The position numbers were made by a program, and so were the translations under genes. The notes below the pieces were generated by a model that saw only the letters and a list, made by a program, of their open reading frames with translations, did no database searches and was not told where the DNA came from. From the NCBI GenBank assembly GCA_004557645.1, contig SFGI01000043.1:1-19286 (forward strand): a stretch of 19,286 bases of DNA. Reading direction: 5' to 3'. This document shows positions 1 to 7,429 of the stretch, piece after piece (positions within the stretch are counted from its first letter, which is position 1; every line of letters starts with the position of its first letter). The stretch is from [Eubacterium] saphenum (GTDB lineage: Bacteria > Bacillota > Clostridia > Lachnospirales > Anaerotignaceae).

Positions 1-150
1 AAAATCTATCAGTCAGGTAGGTGCATTGGCTATTTCTAATGAACTTAGATTGGTTGTTTCTGCTGGACTCTGGGTGGTCAATTCCTCCGGGCTCTAACAT
101 CAGATTAGCACCAGATTAAAATCATGACAGAAGAAAGTGAATGCTGGACA

Positions 151-209
151 AAACTGACCTAAATTGACCTAAACTGACGTAATTGACCTAAATTGACGTA
201 AATTGACCT
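151..209. repeat. Tandem 10-bp TGAC repeat array (operator or iteron-like)
   Basis: Six consecutive units of consensus AAAYTGACST start at 151, 161, 171, 181, 190 and 200. Unit four is one base short. The core TGAC is invariant and the following base alternates between C and G. The 10-bp step puts all units on roughly the same helix face, as expected of a cooperatively bound protein site. The array lies about 320 bp upstream of the pilus operon start and ends against a TTGACA hexamer. Direct-repeat operators of this period are known for OmpR-family response regulators. Which protein binds here cannot be told from the window. Confidence 0.75.
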
Positions 210-321
210 TGACATAAGGTTTTTGGCATAGTAAGGTATGATTGTAAAAGTGTTAAGAAAAGCATCCATGATACAGACAGTAAAAGAACTGCTGTCCGTA
301 TCGTGGATTTTTTATGCCTGT

Positions 322-338
322 GTACCGGAATCCGGTAC
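322..338. repeat. 17-bp perfect palindrome, pair of the one at 7384-7400
   Basis: GTACCGGAATCCGGTAC has 8-bp arms around a single central A. It lies just upstream of an AT-rich run and the first terminator-like hairpin. The reverse complement matches the sequence at 7384-7400 in 16 of 17 positions. No U-run follows directly, so it is not itself a normal intrinsic terminator. It could be an operator, an RNA hairpin or a recombination relic. Confidence 0.65.
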
Positions 339-359
339 GTTATAAAAAAATACTATCCA

Positions 360-389
360 GGGAGAGTGTTACAGAGCACTCTCCCTTTT
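360..389 (+). terminator. Intrinsic terminator or leader attenuator
   Basis: The arm GGGAGAGTG (360-368) pairs perfectly with CACTCTCCC (377-385) across an 8-nt loop, followed by TTTT. It lies 140 bp before the first pilus gene and is followed by a second hairpin, so it would either end incoming transcription or act as a conditional attenuator of the pilus operon. Confidence 0.7.
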
Positions 390-399
390 CTATACATAC

Positions 400-421
400 A
401 GCACCGAAGAGGTGCTTTTTT
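400..421 (+). terminator. Second leader terminator/attenuator, GCACC type
   Basis: AGCACC (400-405) pairs with GGTGCT (411-416) across a 5-nt loop, within a run of six T. The stem GCACC/GGTGC and its U-run recur almost unchanged at 8961-8983, before the secretion-core genes. The short stem makes it a weak terminator alone. Confidence 0.6.
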
Positions 422-529
422 GTTGCTTGAAAACGGAAACACAGAAAGGAAGATGCCGGATGCTGGGAAATAAAGACCCGCCAAATGAAAGGAAGGAAGA
501 AAACAGGATGAAGCAGAAAGGAGGAACAT

Positions 530-3160
530 ATGCATTACAAGAACAAAAAACGGAAAACAAGAATGTTGGCTGCATTGCTGATCCTTGCATTGGGCGCGGC
601 TGCCGTGCCTGCATTGGGGACGACGGCGCAGTCGAAAGAGGCCCAGGAGGATGGCAGCCTGATACAGATCCAGGCACAGGAAGGTGCGAAAGTCACTGTC
701 CTGAGCGATCCGGTTCAGGCAGGGCAAGAGGTAACGATAAAGGTAGAGCTTGAAGCAGGCTACCGGCTGGAAGGGCTGACGGTCTCCGATGAAGATGGTG
801 TTGAAATACTGATGGACTGCTGTGAAGTAGGCAAAGAAATCCATTTCCGGATGCCGACAGAAGGAAAGGTCACTGTTACAGCACAGACCAGCGAATCCGA
901 GGTGGAGCTTTACAGCAAGACGAGGGCTTTGAATCCCGGAATCACAGCTATAACCTACAATGCAGGCAACCGGTTGGGAAACGTGATTCCCGGAGCGACA
1001 CGGAGCAATGTCCTGAACTGGCTGGGACAGCATAGGAATGACAATTACTACATAGGAACGCCTTATCCCGAAAATACGGACGGTACGTTCATATTAGGGC
1101 GCAATGGCGGGACAGACCGCAGATGTCCCAATGGGGACTGCAGCCATGCCCTGGGCTGGGACGATTATGACGGCGTAGCCATGATGAACTGTACCGGATT
1201 TGTCTGGCATGTCCTTTACAAAGCGACGGGTCTGGGATACCTTGCTGCGTGGGATCAGATTCCAGCCTGGGGAGGATGCGGAGCCGGAAGCTGGCGCACA
1301 TATCTGCAGGAGCATCAGGTAGAATACCGCACCTACCAGTCATCAAGCTGGACAGAGATCAACGCCTTGCTGAACTCTGTCATAACCGAAGGGTATGCAC
1401 AGCCGGGGGACATCATCTGGACCTGGGATGGATCAGTCGCATCCAACGGACTGCCAAGCGGCATTTCGGGAAGCCATCATATCGGGATATTCACCGGAAC
1501 TTATTTTAACAAAACCAATCAGAATGAATGGTGGAATTCCGTAGGATTCTCTCCTTATACGGGAGAGTACCTGGGGCGCAACCTGTATGGCCTGATCACG
1601 CCGAAGGCTGCCTGCGTGGCGGTCACCGTTATTCGGTTAAACGGAGACGTGACGGGTTCGGCAAAGCTGAAAAAGACCTCATCTAATCCGGAAGTGAGTT
1701 CAGGCAACAGCGGCTATTCCCTTGCCGGGGCGGAATACGGGGTATACACCGATGCAGACTGTACCAATAAAGTGGGCACGCTGACTACGGATGCCAACGG
1801 GGACAGCAATACAATCAACTTAAATGCAGGCACTTATTACGTGAAAGAGACGAAAGCATCAATGGGCTTCAAGCTGGATAAGCAGAAATATACAGCCACA
1901 GTAGCAATGGGGCAGACGACGGTCATCCAGTCCGTGGAGGTGCCGGAGATCGCCCCGGTCTCGCTGCTGTTGAAAAAGCAGCCGCAGGAGACGAAGAAGG
2001 ATGACAAGGAATACGACATGAGCGGGGCCCTGTTTGAAGTAAATTATTATGCGGAAGGCGATACCTCCAAACCACTCCGTACTTGGGTGTTCCGTACGGA
2101 TGAGAAGGGGGAAGCCTACTATAATGCAGACTGCCGGGTATCCGGGGACGAGCTGTACAAGGTGTCCGGGGAACTGGGGATTCCCATCGGCGAGGTCAAG
2201 ATCCAGGAGATCAGGCCTCCGGAAGGATTCCTGCTGGATTCTAAACCCAAGAGAGTGACGATTACCGCCGGTTCCGTCAGTGGAATGGAAGCATTTTATA
2301 ACACTCCCACTTTCGAGGAACCCCTGCTGAGTCTGAACATCGTGAAGCTCCTGAAGGGCACGCAGACGCCCATCGAAGGGGCCGTGTTCCGCCATACGCT
2401 GCCGGACGGCTCTACGGAGGAGATAAGCACGGACGCGGACGGCAAGGCAGTTTTTGAAGGCCTGTCATGGGGGAAGCACACGCTGGAGGAGATCTCCGCC
2501 CCGGACGGCTACCAGGTGAACCCGGGGAAATTAAGCTTCACGGTGGAGGAGGGAACCAATAAGATCACGGTCACCTCCAACACTTCAGAAGCCGAGACGG
2601 GGAGCATGACGTTCACAGTGCAAAGTGACGGGAACGCCCTGTTGGAGGTGGAGGATATCCTGTCTTCCTATCAATTGCTGCTCCACAAAGAAAATGAACA
2701 GGGGACGCTGCTTTCCGGGGCAGAGTTCACTTTATATACCGATTCTGACTGTAAAAACGTGCTCGCGAAAGGGACGACAGCGGCGGACGGGACGCTTACG
2801 TTTGCCAAGCTTGCGCCCGATACGGACTATTACCTGAAGGAGACGAAGGCGCCGGAAGGCTACCGCATCCCGGCGGACGGGAACGGGAAAGCGCTCGTCT
2901 ATGCTATCCGGGCACAGAGCAGCCCGCAGGACGGGAAGTTTGAATATTACGTGAATGGCAAATTATATACGGAAGGGGATGACGGCTATGAAGTCACAGG
3001 GACGGGGGAAGACCGGACCATAAACCTGACGGTCATTAACACGACAGGAATCCGGATGCCGGAAACTGGCAATGCCTGGACGGCCGTGATCATCCTGGCC
3101 GGAGCTGCATTCATGATCGCGGCATTAATCTATCATAGAAAGAGAGGAAAGATGGAATGA
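530..3160 (+). CDS. Pilus tip/adhesin-like LPXTG protein with NlpC/P60-like domain and CnaB repeats
   Basis: This is an 876-aa secreted, cell-wall-sorted protein. In order it shows a signal peptide (about 1-34), a region resembling a divergent InlB B-repeat (about 42-122, ending in an FRMPTEGKVTVTA-like strand), a Cys-His hydrolase-like domain (about 135-365), and four CnaB/SpaA-like domains (about 372-835). It ends with the sorting signal MPETG (843-847), a membrane segment and a basic tail. Candidate catalytic residues are C221 in NCTGF and H316/H317 in SHHIGIF, the NlpC/P60 pattern. CnaB strands ending in the glutamate that supports isopeptide bonds are seen near E440, E560, E653-654 and E771. 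Start: AAGGAGG at 518-524. The stop overlaps the next start (ATGA), so it is co-translated with the shaft pilin. Size, position and the N-terminal head suggest the tip adhesin. Whether the hydrolase-like domain is an active enzyme or a binding module is open. Confidence 0.85.
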   Translation: MHYKNKKRKTRMLAALLILALGAAAVPALGTTAQSKEAQEDGSLIQIQAQEGAKVTVLSDPVQAGQEVTIKVELEAGYRLEGLTVSDEDGVEILMDCCEVGKEIHFRMPTEGKVTVTAQTSESEVELYSKTRALNPGITAITYNAGNRLGNVIPGATRSNVLNWLGQHRNDNYYIGTPYPENTDGTFILGRNGGTDRRCPNGDCSHALGWDDYDGVAMMNCTGFVWHVLYKATGLGYLAAWDQIPAWGGCGAGSWRTYLQEHQVEYRTYQSSSWTEINALLNSVITEGYAQPGDIIWTWDGSVASNGLPSGISGSHHIGIFTGTYFNKTNQNEWWNSVGFSPYTGEYLGRNLYGLITPKAACVAVTVIRLNGDVTGSAKLKKTSSNPEVSSGNSGYSLAGAEYGVYTDADCTNKVGTLTTDANGDSNTINLNAGTYYVKETKASMGFKLDKQKYTATVAMGQTTVIQSVEVPEIAPVSLLLKKQPQETKKDDKEYDMSGALFEVNYYAEGDTSKPLRTWVFRTDEKGEAYYNADCRVSGDELYKVSGELGIPIGEVKIQEIRPPEGFLLDSKPKRVTITAGSVSGMEAFYNTPTFEEPLLSLNIVKLLKGTQTPIEGAVFRHTLPDGSTEEISTDADGKAVFEGLSWGKHTLEEISAPDGYQVNPGKLSFTVEEGTNKITVTSNTSEAETGSMTFTVQSDGNALLEVEDILSSYQLLLHKENEQGTLLSGAEFTLYTDSDCKNVLAKGTTAADGTLTFAKLAPDTDYYLKETKAPEGYRIPADGNGKALVYAIRAQSSPQDGKFEYYVNGKLYTEGDDGYEVTGTGEDRTINLTVINTTGIRMPETGNAWTAVIILAGAAFMIAALIYHRKRGKME

Positions 3161-5055
3161 AGAAAAAAAGAGGAAACTTAAGACGTATGGCAGCAACGGC
3201 AATGGCAGGGATGCTTGCGGTTGCAGGAATTGCAGGCAGACCAATGCTTACAGGACCAACAGGCCAGAATGCAGCTGTAGTACAGGCTGCGGATGCGGCA
3301 GAGTACAATACGCATGGAGGAATCGTGGCAGTCGGGACAGGCACGGCAGGCATCATGCTCAAAGGCAATTCCGGGCAGAGCATGGTCGGGAAGAAGTTCC
3401 GTTTGTACAAGCTGTTCTATGCAGAGAATTCCCAGGATGGGGAGAGCATCAATTATACTTTTAATCCGGAATGTGCCCCCGCATTAAAAAATGTGGTCGC
3501 AAAAGCCCTTTCAAAAGACGGGAAACAGGTTACGGCAGACAGCGTAACGGAATACATGGTGATTGATTACATCCAGACCCTGAACACGAACCCGTCGGAG
3601 GGCAGCAATGCGGCACAGACACTGGAAGGTTCTTATAGCCTTTTCCGGTACTTTGTCGAGGACGTAAGGGACGAGCTGGTACGGCTTGATGTGATGCCGA
3701 TGCAGATTAACGTGAAGGATGTCCGGAGCGACCAGACTGTACAGATCTCCGGCCTGGACTATGGATATTATATCATCGATGAAGTGTCCGCAGTCGAAGA
3801 AACCCATGCAGCAAGCTCGCTTTGCATGGTAGACACTGCAAATCCAACTGCAAGCGTAAGCCTGAAATCCGATTATCCGTCCGTGACGAAGAAAATCCGG
3901 GAGGATGATGAGGCAGACGGCATCACAGACAGGGACAACTGGAATGATGTGGCAGATTATGAAATCGGACAGACCGTTCCCTATAAGTTTGAATCGGACA
4001 TCCCGGACATGAATGGGTATGACACTTATTATTATGCATGGCACGACAGAATGGATGCGGCGCTGACGTTCCAGGCGGGGTCGGTTCAGATTACAATCTA
4101 CGGACAGGATGCAGAGGGGCAGGAAAAAACCTATACCCTTGAAAAAAACGAATACAGCGTTGCAATAACCCCGGCCAATGGGGATACTTTCCAGATCATA
4201 GTGGATGACATCAAATCGATCATAGACCGTGAATTCAACAGGATGAATGACCTGGGAGAGAATATATATGGCCAGCATGTCTCGTTAACTTATAATGCAG
4301 TGCTGAACGAAAAGGCTGCAGAAAATACCGGTCGCCCGGGATTTGAAAATGATGTTCGCCTTGAATTTTCCAATGATGCTGACAGCGACCATGGAGGCAG
4401 CACCGGATTCACCCCATGGGATACGGTCGTCTGCTTTACCTATAAGCTCAACCTGCAGAAGGTAAATGACCATGATAAGACGTTGGCGAACGCAAAATTC
4501 CGATTGTATTCTGATGCGGATTGCGAGGAAGAAGTCTATGTGAAAGAGGGTGCTGACGGTTATATTGTCATAAACAGGGATTCTCTTGGCGGGACAGACC
4601 ATACAGGCGGGAAGGCTCCGGCAAATGCCGTGGAGATGTCGTCTGCCGAGGATGGCACATTTACCATCTTCGGGCTGGATGGGGGCACCTATTACCTGAA
4701 GGAGACGGACGCTCCGGATGGATACCGCCAGCTTTTGGACCCGATCAAGATCCAGGTCATACCTGCTTTCACAATGGATCGGGATTCCTACGTGAAAGGA
4801 GATGGCGCAACTGAATATACGCTGAAAGATCTTGCGGTGTATGCACATATTGAATCCTTCTACAATGGCATCAGCCAGGAAAAGGATCAGGAGCTTGCAG
4901 CGGATGTTGAGGAAGGCTCAGCAAACCTGACGGTCATCAACCAGGTGGGCATGAAGCTCCCGGTAACAGGTACGCCCGCGACCGTGCTCATCCTGTGTGC
5001 GGGAGCAGTTATGATGGGTGCCGCTTTGCTGTTAAGGAACAGGAAAAAAAGATAA
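3157..5055 (+). CDS. Major (shaft) pilin, isopeptide-forming fimbrial protein
   Basis: This 632-aa protein is of the SpaA/SpaD/FctA shaft type. It has an N-terminal signal peptide (about 1-45), a fimbrial N-terminal domain, a pilin-like motif DYPSVTKK (239-246) whose lysine is the likely link for sortase polymerisation, a middle isopeptide domain (about 250-425), and a C-terminal CnaB domain with E-box YYLKETDAPDGY (E516). It ends with LPVTG (601-605), a membrane helix and the tail RNRKKR. It overlaps the tip gene by 4 nt (ATGA) and is followed after 15 nt by the class C sortase gene, the usual order of a sortase-assembled pilus. Having the pilin motif, E-box and LPXTG together argues for the shaft rather than an accessory pilin. 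The exact acceptor lysine is inferred. Confidence 0.88.
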   Translation: MKKKRGNLRRMAATAMAGMLAVAGIAGRPMLTGPTGQNAAVVQAADAAEYNTHGGIVAVGTGTAGIMLKGNSGQSMVGKKFRLYKLFYAENSQDGESINYTFNPECAPALKNVVAKALSKDGKQVTADSVTEYMVIDYIQTLNTNPSEGSNAAQTLEGSYSLFRYFVEDVRDELVRLDVMPMQINVKDVRSDQTVQISGLDYGYYIIDEVSAVEETHAASSLCMVDTANPTASVSLKSDYPSVTKKIREDDEADGITDRDNWNDVADYEIGQTVPYKFESDIPDMNGYDTYYYAWHDRMDAALTFQAGSVQITIYGQDAEGQEKTYTLEKNEYSVAITPANGDTFQIIVDDIKSIIDREFNRMNDLGENIYGQHVSLTYNAVLNEKAAENTGRPGFENDVRLEFSNDADSDHGGSTGFTPWDTVVCFTYKLNLQKVNDHDKTLANAKFRLYSDADCEEEVYVKEGADGYIVINRDSLGGTDHTGGKAPANAVEMSSAEDGTFTIFGLDGGTYYLKETDAPDGYRQLLDPIKIQVIPAFTMDRDSYVKGDGATEYTLKDLAVYAHIESFYNGISQEKDQELAADVEEGSANLTVINQVGMKLPVTGTPATVLILCAGAVMMGAALLLRNRKKR

Positions 5056-5070
5056 GGCAGGGGAGTGGGC

Positions 5071-5898
5071 ATGAAAAGAAAATGGATTACGAGGCTTCTT
5101 TTTCTGATGGGTTTCGTCCTTTGCTGCCTGCCGACAGCACTCAATATCATTGAGCAGCGGCATCAGTCAGATGCCGTTGCGACTTACCAGGCTGCAGCGG
5201 AAAAAAAGAAGGATAAGCTGAGTGATGAACTGGAAAAGGCTTCTGCCTATAATGACATGCTCTATCAATCGGAAGGTGCTGTTGTGGACGATATGGATAC
5301 AGGTATCTTAAGTGACAGAAGCTATCAGGAGCTGCTGGATGTGTCCGGTACTGGGATTATGGGAAGCCTGGATATTCCCAAAATAAATGTAAACCTGCCA
5401 ATCTATCATGGCACGGAAGATGAAGTACTGTCGAATGGCATCGGGCACATCCAGGGAACCAGCCTGCCGGTTGGGGGTAAGAATACCCATAGCGTGCTGA
5501 CAGGGCACAGAGGCCTGCCAAGCTCCAAGCTGCTCGTCCGCCTGGATGAGCTTAAAGAAGGTGACCTCTTTTTTATCAGGGTATGCGATGAAACGCTGGC
5601 TTATAAGGTGTCGGAAATCCAGATAGTTAATCCGGAGGATGTGTCGAAGCTTCAGCTTTACCCGGAAGAGGATCTGGTATCGCTCGTTACATGCACGCCA
5701 TACGGAATCAATACGCAGCGGCTTATTGTAACGGGAGTACGGATTGCATACAGGGAAGCAGAGCATGAGGGCATCAAAGAGGCTGTGCCGTCAGCCAGAG
5801 AAATATTTATAACGGCACTGCCGTTTTTGTTTCTTCTGGCGGCAGCCATTTTATATATCAGGAACAGGAGGAGAATAGATGAAGATGACAAAATTTAA
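5071..5898 (+). CDS. Class C sortase (pilin polymerase)
   Basis: A membrane transpeptidase that would join pilins by lysine-to-threonine bonds. It is 275 aa with helices at both ends (about 8-27 and 246-266), the class C topology. Catalytic residues are visible: H146 in LTGHRGLP, C208 in VTCTPYG and R217 in NTQRLIVTG. The ATG at 5071 is chosen because GGGGAG at 5060-5065 is well spaced for it; a GTG at 5065 falls inside that site. The usual lid motif Asp-Pro-aromatic is not seen in the region before the barrel (about 65-95), which reads DDMDTGILSDRSYQ instead. The gene overlaps the minor pilin gene by 20 nt, so the two are translationally coupled. Confidence 0.92.
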   Translation: MKRKWITRLLFLMGFVLCCLPTALNIIEQRHQSDAVATYQAAAEKKKDKLSDELEKASAYNDMLYQSEGAVVDDMDTGILSDRSYQELLDVSGTGIMGSLDIPKINVNLPIYHGTEDEVLSNGIGHIQGTSLPVGGKNTHSVLTGHRGLPSSKLLVRLDELKEGDLFFIRVCDETLAYKVSEIQIVNPEDVSKLQLYPEEDLVSLVTCTPYGINTQRLIVTGVRIAYREAEHEGIKEAVPSAREIFITALPFLFLLAAAILYIRNRRRIDEDDKI

Positions 5899-6688
5899 AA
5901 AAGCAGCGTCCGTCCTGCTTGCAGTGTCGGTGCTTATCCTTCCGGCACTGCAGGCAGCGGCAGCGACAGAGGCAACGGAAGGAACGGAGGCAACGGAAAC
6001 AGCGGAGGGGGAAACATTTGGCGAAGAGGGGCTTCTGCCAGACAGGGGTCTGGGTCTGGACATATCCACACAGGATACCGGCGAGCAGATTCTCCCTTAT
6101 AGCGAGATCCTCCAAGAGGTAGACCAGAATCTGAAGGGGAGCATCCAGGTCTTCCTTACGGAAGGGAAGGAAGGGACCGTGAATGCGGGGATTCTGTTTT
6201 ACTGCACAAAGGTGGCGGACATCAAAGGCGGAGCATATGTCCTGAAAGATGCATTTAAACCTTCTGGTGTGAATCTGAACAGCATTGGGAATTCCAATGA
6301 CATGGCGGAAGCGGCGGAAAAGCTAGAGGCATATGCAGAGGAAGAATCTGGAAAAACAGGCGTGACCGGCCAGGACGGAAGCGTCATATTTGAGGATCTG
6401 GAGGCAGGCGTATACTTGATCAGGGCGGAAGACCATGCTGCTTATGACCAGATTACCTCCTCACTGGTTTCAATCCCTGTGTGGAGTGAAGTGGATGGAT
6501 ATATGTTTTATGACATCACCCTGAAACCAAAGCATACGCCAAGGCCGGATACGCCGGAAAAGAAGACTGCGCCACAGACAGGACTTCAGGAATACACGGT
6601 GATTTATCTTGCAGCCGGAATCCTCTGCCTGTTGGGCAGTATAGTGATTATCATCAGGAGACGCAAAAATGGAAAACAGGAAACGTAA
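5879..6688 (+). CDS. Minor pilin, probable basal/wall-anchor subunit
   Basis: A 269-aa exported protein with a signal peptide (about 1-29), a Thr/Glu-rich linker (about 30-48), and one pilin-like domain. The region DGSVIFEDLEAGVYLI (near 165-180) matches a CnaB strand pair, and the end of the domain reads YDITLKPKHTP before a Pro-rich linker. The sorting signal is APQTG (231-235), with Ala in place of Leu, then a membrane helix and a basic tail RRRKNGKQ. Start: AGGAGGAG at 5866-5873, inside the sortase gene. It overlaps the next gene, a class B sortase, by 20 nt. The single domain and placement suggest a basal subunit that ends polymerisation and links the fibre to the wall, with the adjacent class B enzyme possibly doing the linking. 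That role is inferred. Confidence 0.8.
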   Translation: MKMTKFKKAASVLLAVSVLILPALQAAAATEATEGTEATETAEGETFGEEGLLPDRGLGLDISTQDTGEQILPYSEILQEVDQNLKGSIQVFLTEGKEGTVNAGILFYCTKVADIKGGAYVLKDAFKPSGVNLNSIGNSNDMAEAAEKLEAYAEEESGKTGVTGQDGSVIFEDLEAGVYLIRAEDHAAYDQITSSLVSIPVWSEVDGYMFYDITLKPKHTPRPDTPEKKTAPQTGLQEYTVIYLAAGILCLLGSIVIIIRRRKNGKQET

Positions 6689-7352
6689 GGCATGGCTGGC
6701 AGCCGCACTGCTTCTGATCATATTCAGCCTTGTGTTTTTCTGTCTTGCATATCAGGAACACAAGCCGTTCGAGGAGGCAAAGGTGAAGATCAGGGCCGTG
6801 AAAGAAACTGTCGTGGAGCAGATAGATCCGGACGATCCCATGTCAAGGCAGATTGATTTTGAAACGTTAAAGGAAATCAACCCGGAAATCATTGGCTGGC
6901 TGTATATTCCGCAGATTGGCATAGACAGCCCTGTTTTAAAGGGGCAGACAGATACAGAGTACCTTACACATGACTTTGAGGGGAATTATAGTCCTTTGGG
7001 CTCTGTCTTTACATGGGCAGAAGCAGACGCTTCCCTTTCCGGACCCCACATCTGTCTGTTTGCACACAATATGGCATCCGGGCAGATGTTCGGCCGGCTG
7101 AAGGAATTTAAGAATCCGGATTTTCAGGGAAGGGAAGAAGCTCTTTATCTGTATACTCCGGAACGTTCAAAAAAACTGGTCATAAGCTCGGTGCAGGAAT
7201 GCCATATGTCAGATGATATCTTCCAGAATGGCTGGAATGAGGGTGAGGGGATATGCCAGAAAGTTACCCTTGCCACCTGCACCGGATATAGCGGCACGGC
7301 ATACCGGCTTGCCGTCACCTGTGATGTGGTGCAGGAGAGGATTGTTTTGTGA
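6669..7352 (+). CDS. Class B sortase
   Basis: A 227-aa membrane transpeptidase with an N-terminal anchor helix (about 8-27) and a sortase B core. The segment NPEIIGWLYIPQIGIDSPV (about 74-92) is typical of class B enzymes. The catalytic triad is visible as H133 in FAHNM, C204 in LATCTGYSG and R213 in YRLAV. There is no C-terminal helix, unlike the class C enzyme at 5071. Start: AGGAG near 6656-6660. It is the last gene of the cassette, and a palindrome follows 26 bp later. In several streptococcal pilus loci a class B enzyme polymerises the shaft, and in other systems it anchors one substrate. Here the minor pilin's odd APQTG signal next door makes it a candidate substrate. Confidence 0.92.
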   Translation: MENRKRKAWLAAALLLIIFSLVFFCLAYQEHKPFEEAKVKIRAVKETVVEQIDPDDPMSRQIDFETLKEINPEIIGWLYIPQIGIDSPVLKGQTDTEYLTHDFEGNYSPLGSVFTWAEADASLSGPHICLFAHNMASGQMFGRLKEFKNPDFQGREEALYLYTPERSKKLVISSVQECHMSDDIFQNGWNEGEGICQKVTLATCTGYSGTAYRLAVTCDVVQERIVL

Positions 7353-7378
7353 TTGAGGTAATAATCAATTGTTCATAG

Positions 7379-7405
7379 GGGACGTACCGGATTCCGGCAC
7401 GTCCC
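7379..7405. repeat. Inverted repeat matching the leader palindrome
   Basis: GGGACGTACCGG (7379-7390) pairs with CCGGCACGTCCC (7394-7405) over ATT, 11 of 12 positions matching. Its core 7384-7400 is the reverse complement of 322-338 with one difference. It sits between the class B sortase and the next gene and has no U-run. It could be a weak intergenic hairpin limiting read-through, or a protein site shared with the leader. Confidence 0.65.
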
Positions 7406-7429
7406 GGAATGGAAAAGGAGGTCAGAAGA

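Larger units (their letters stand above)
1..529. other. Non-coding leader upstream of the pilus operon
   Basis: I find no gene I can defend here. The stretch holds a six-unit TGAC repeat array (151-209), a 17-bp palindrome (322-338) and two terminator-like hairpins (360-389 and 400-421), then about 100 bp leading to the ribosome site of the first gene. A TTGACA hexamer at 209-214 closes the array and could be a -35 element, but the best downstream -10 candidates are poorly placed: TATGAT at 237-242 leaves a 22-bp spacer, and TAAGGT at 232-237 is a weak match. No confident promoter is assigned. CAGATTA occurs twice, 11 bp apart, at 101 and 112. Confidence 0.7.

Noticed and set aside
2..97. Open frame entering from the left edge, 31 codons then TAA
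   Set aside because: Too short to exceed chance, and the residues match no family I know. It could be the end of an upstream gene but cannot be supported.
151..209. CRISPR array
   Set aside because: Units are 10 bp with no spacers between them. The same holds for the 11-bp array at 16641-16797.
151..214. Reading each TTGAC unit as a -35 promoter element
   Set aside because: A 10-bp step of six -35 boxes has no matching -10 boxes. A protein-binding array explains it better.
412..753. 113-codon frame overlapping the start of the tip gene
   Set aside because: It starts at the end of a hairpin U-run, has no ribosome site and lies in another frame of a clearly coding region.
353..1033. Minus-strand frame of 226 codons
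   Set aside because: Shadow of the tip gene; Cys- and Pro-rich with no domain.
3511..4278. Minus-strand frame of 255 codons
   Set aside because: Lies wholly within the shaft pilin gene and has His/Ile/Cys-rich composition without motifs.
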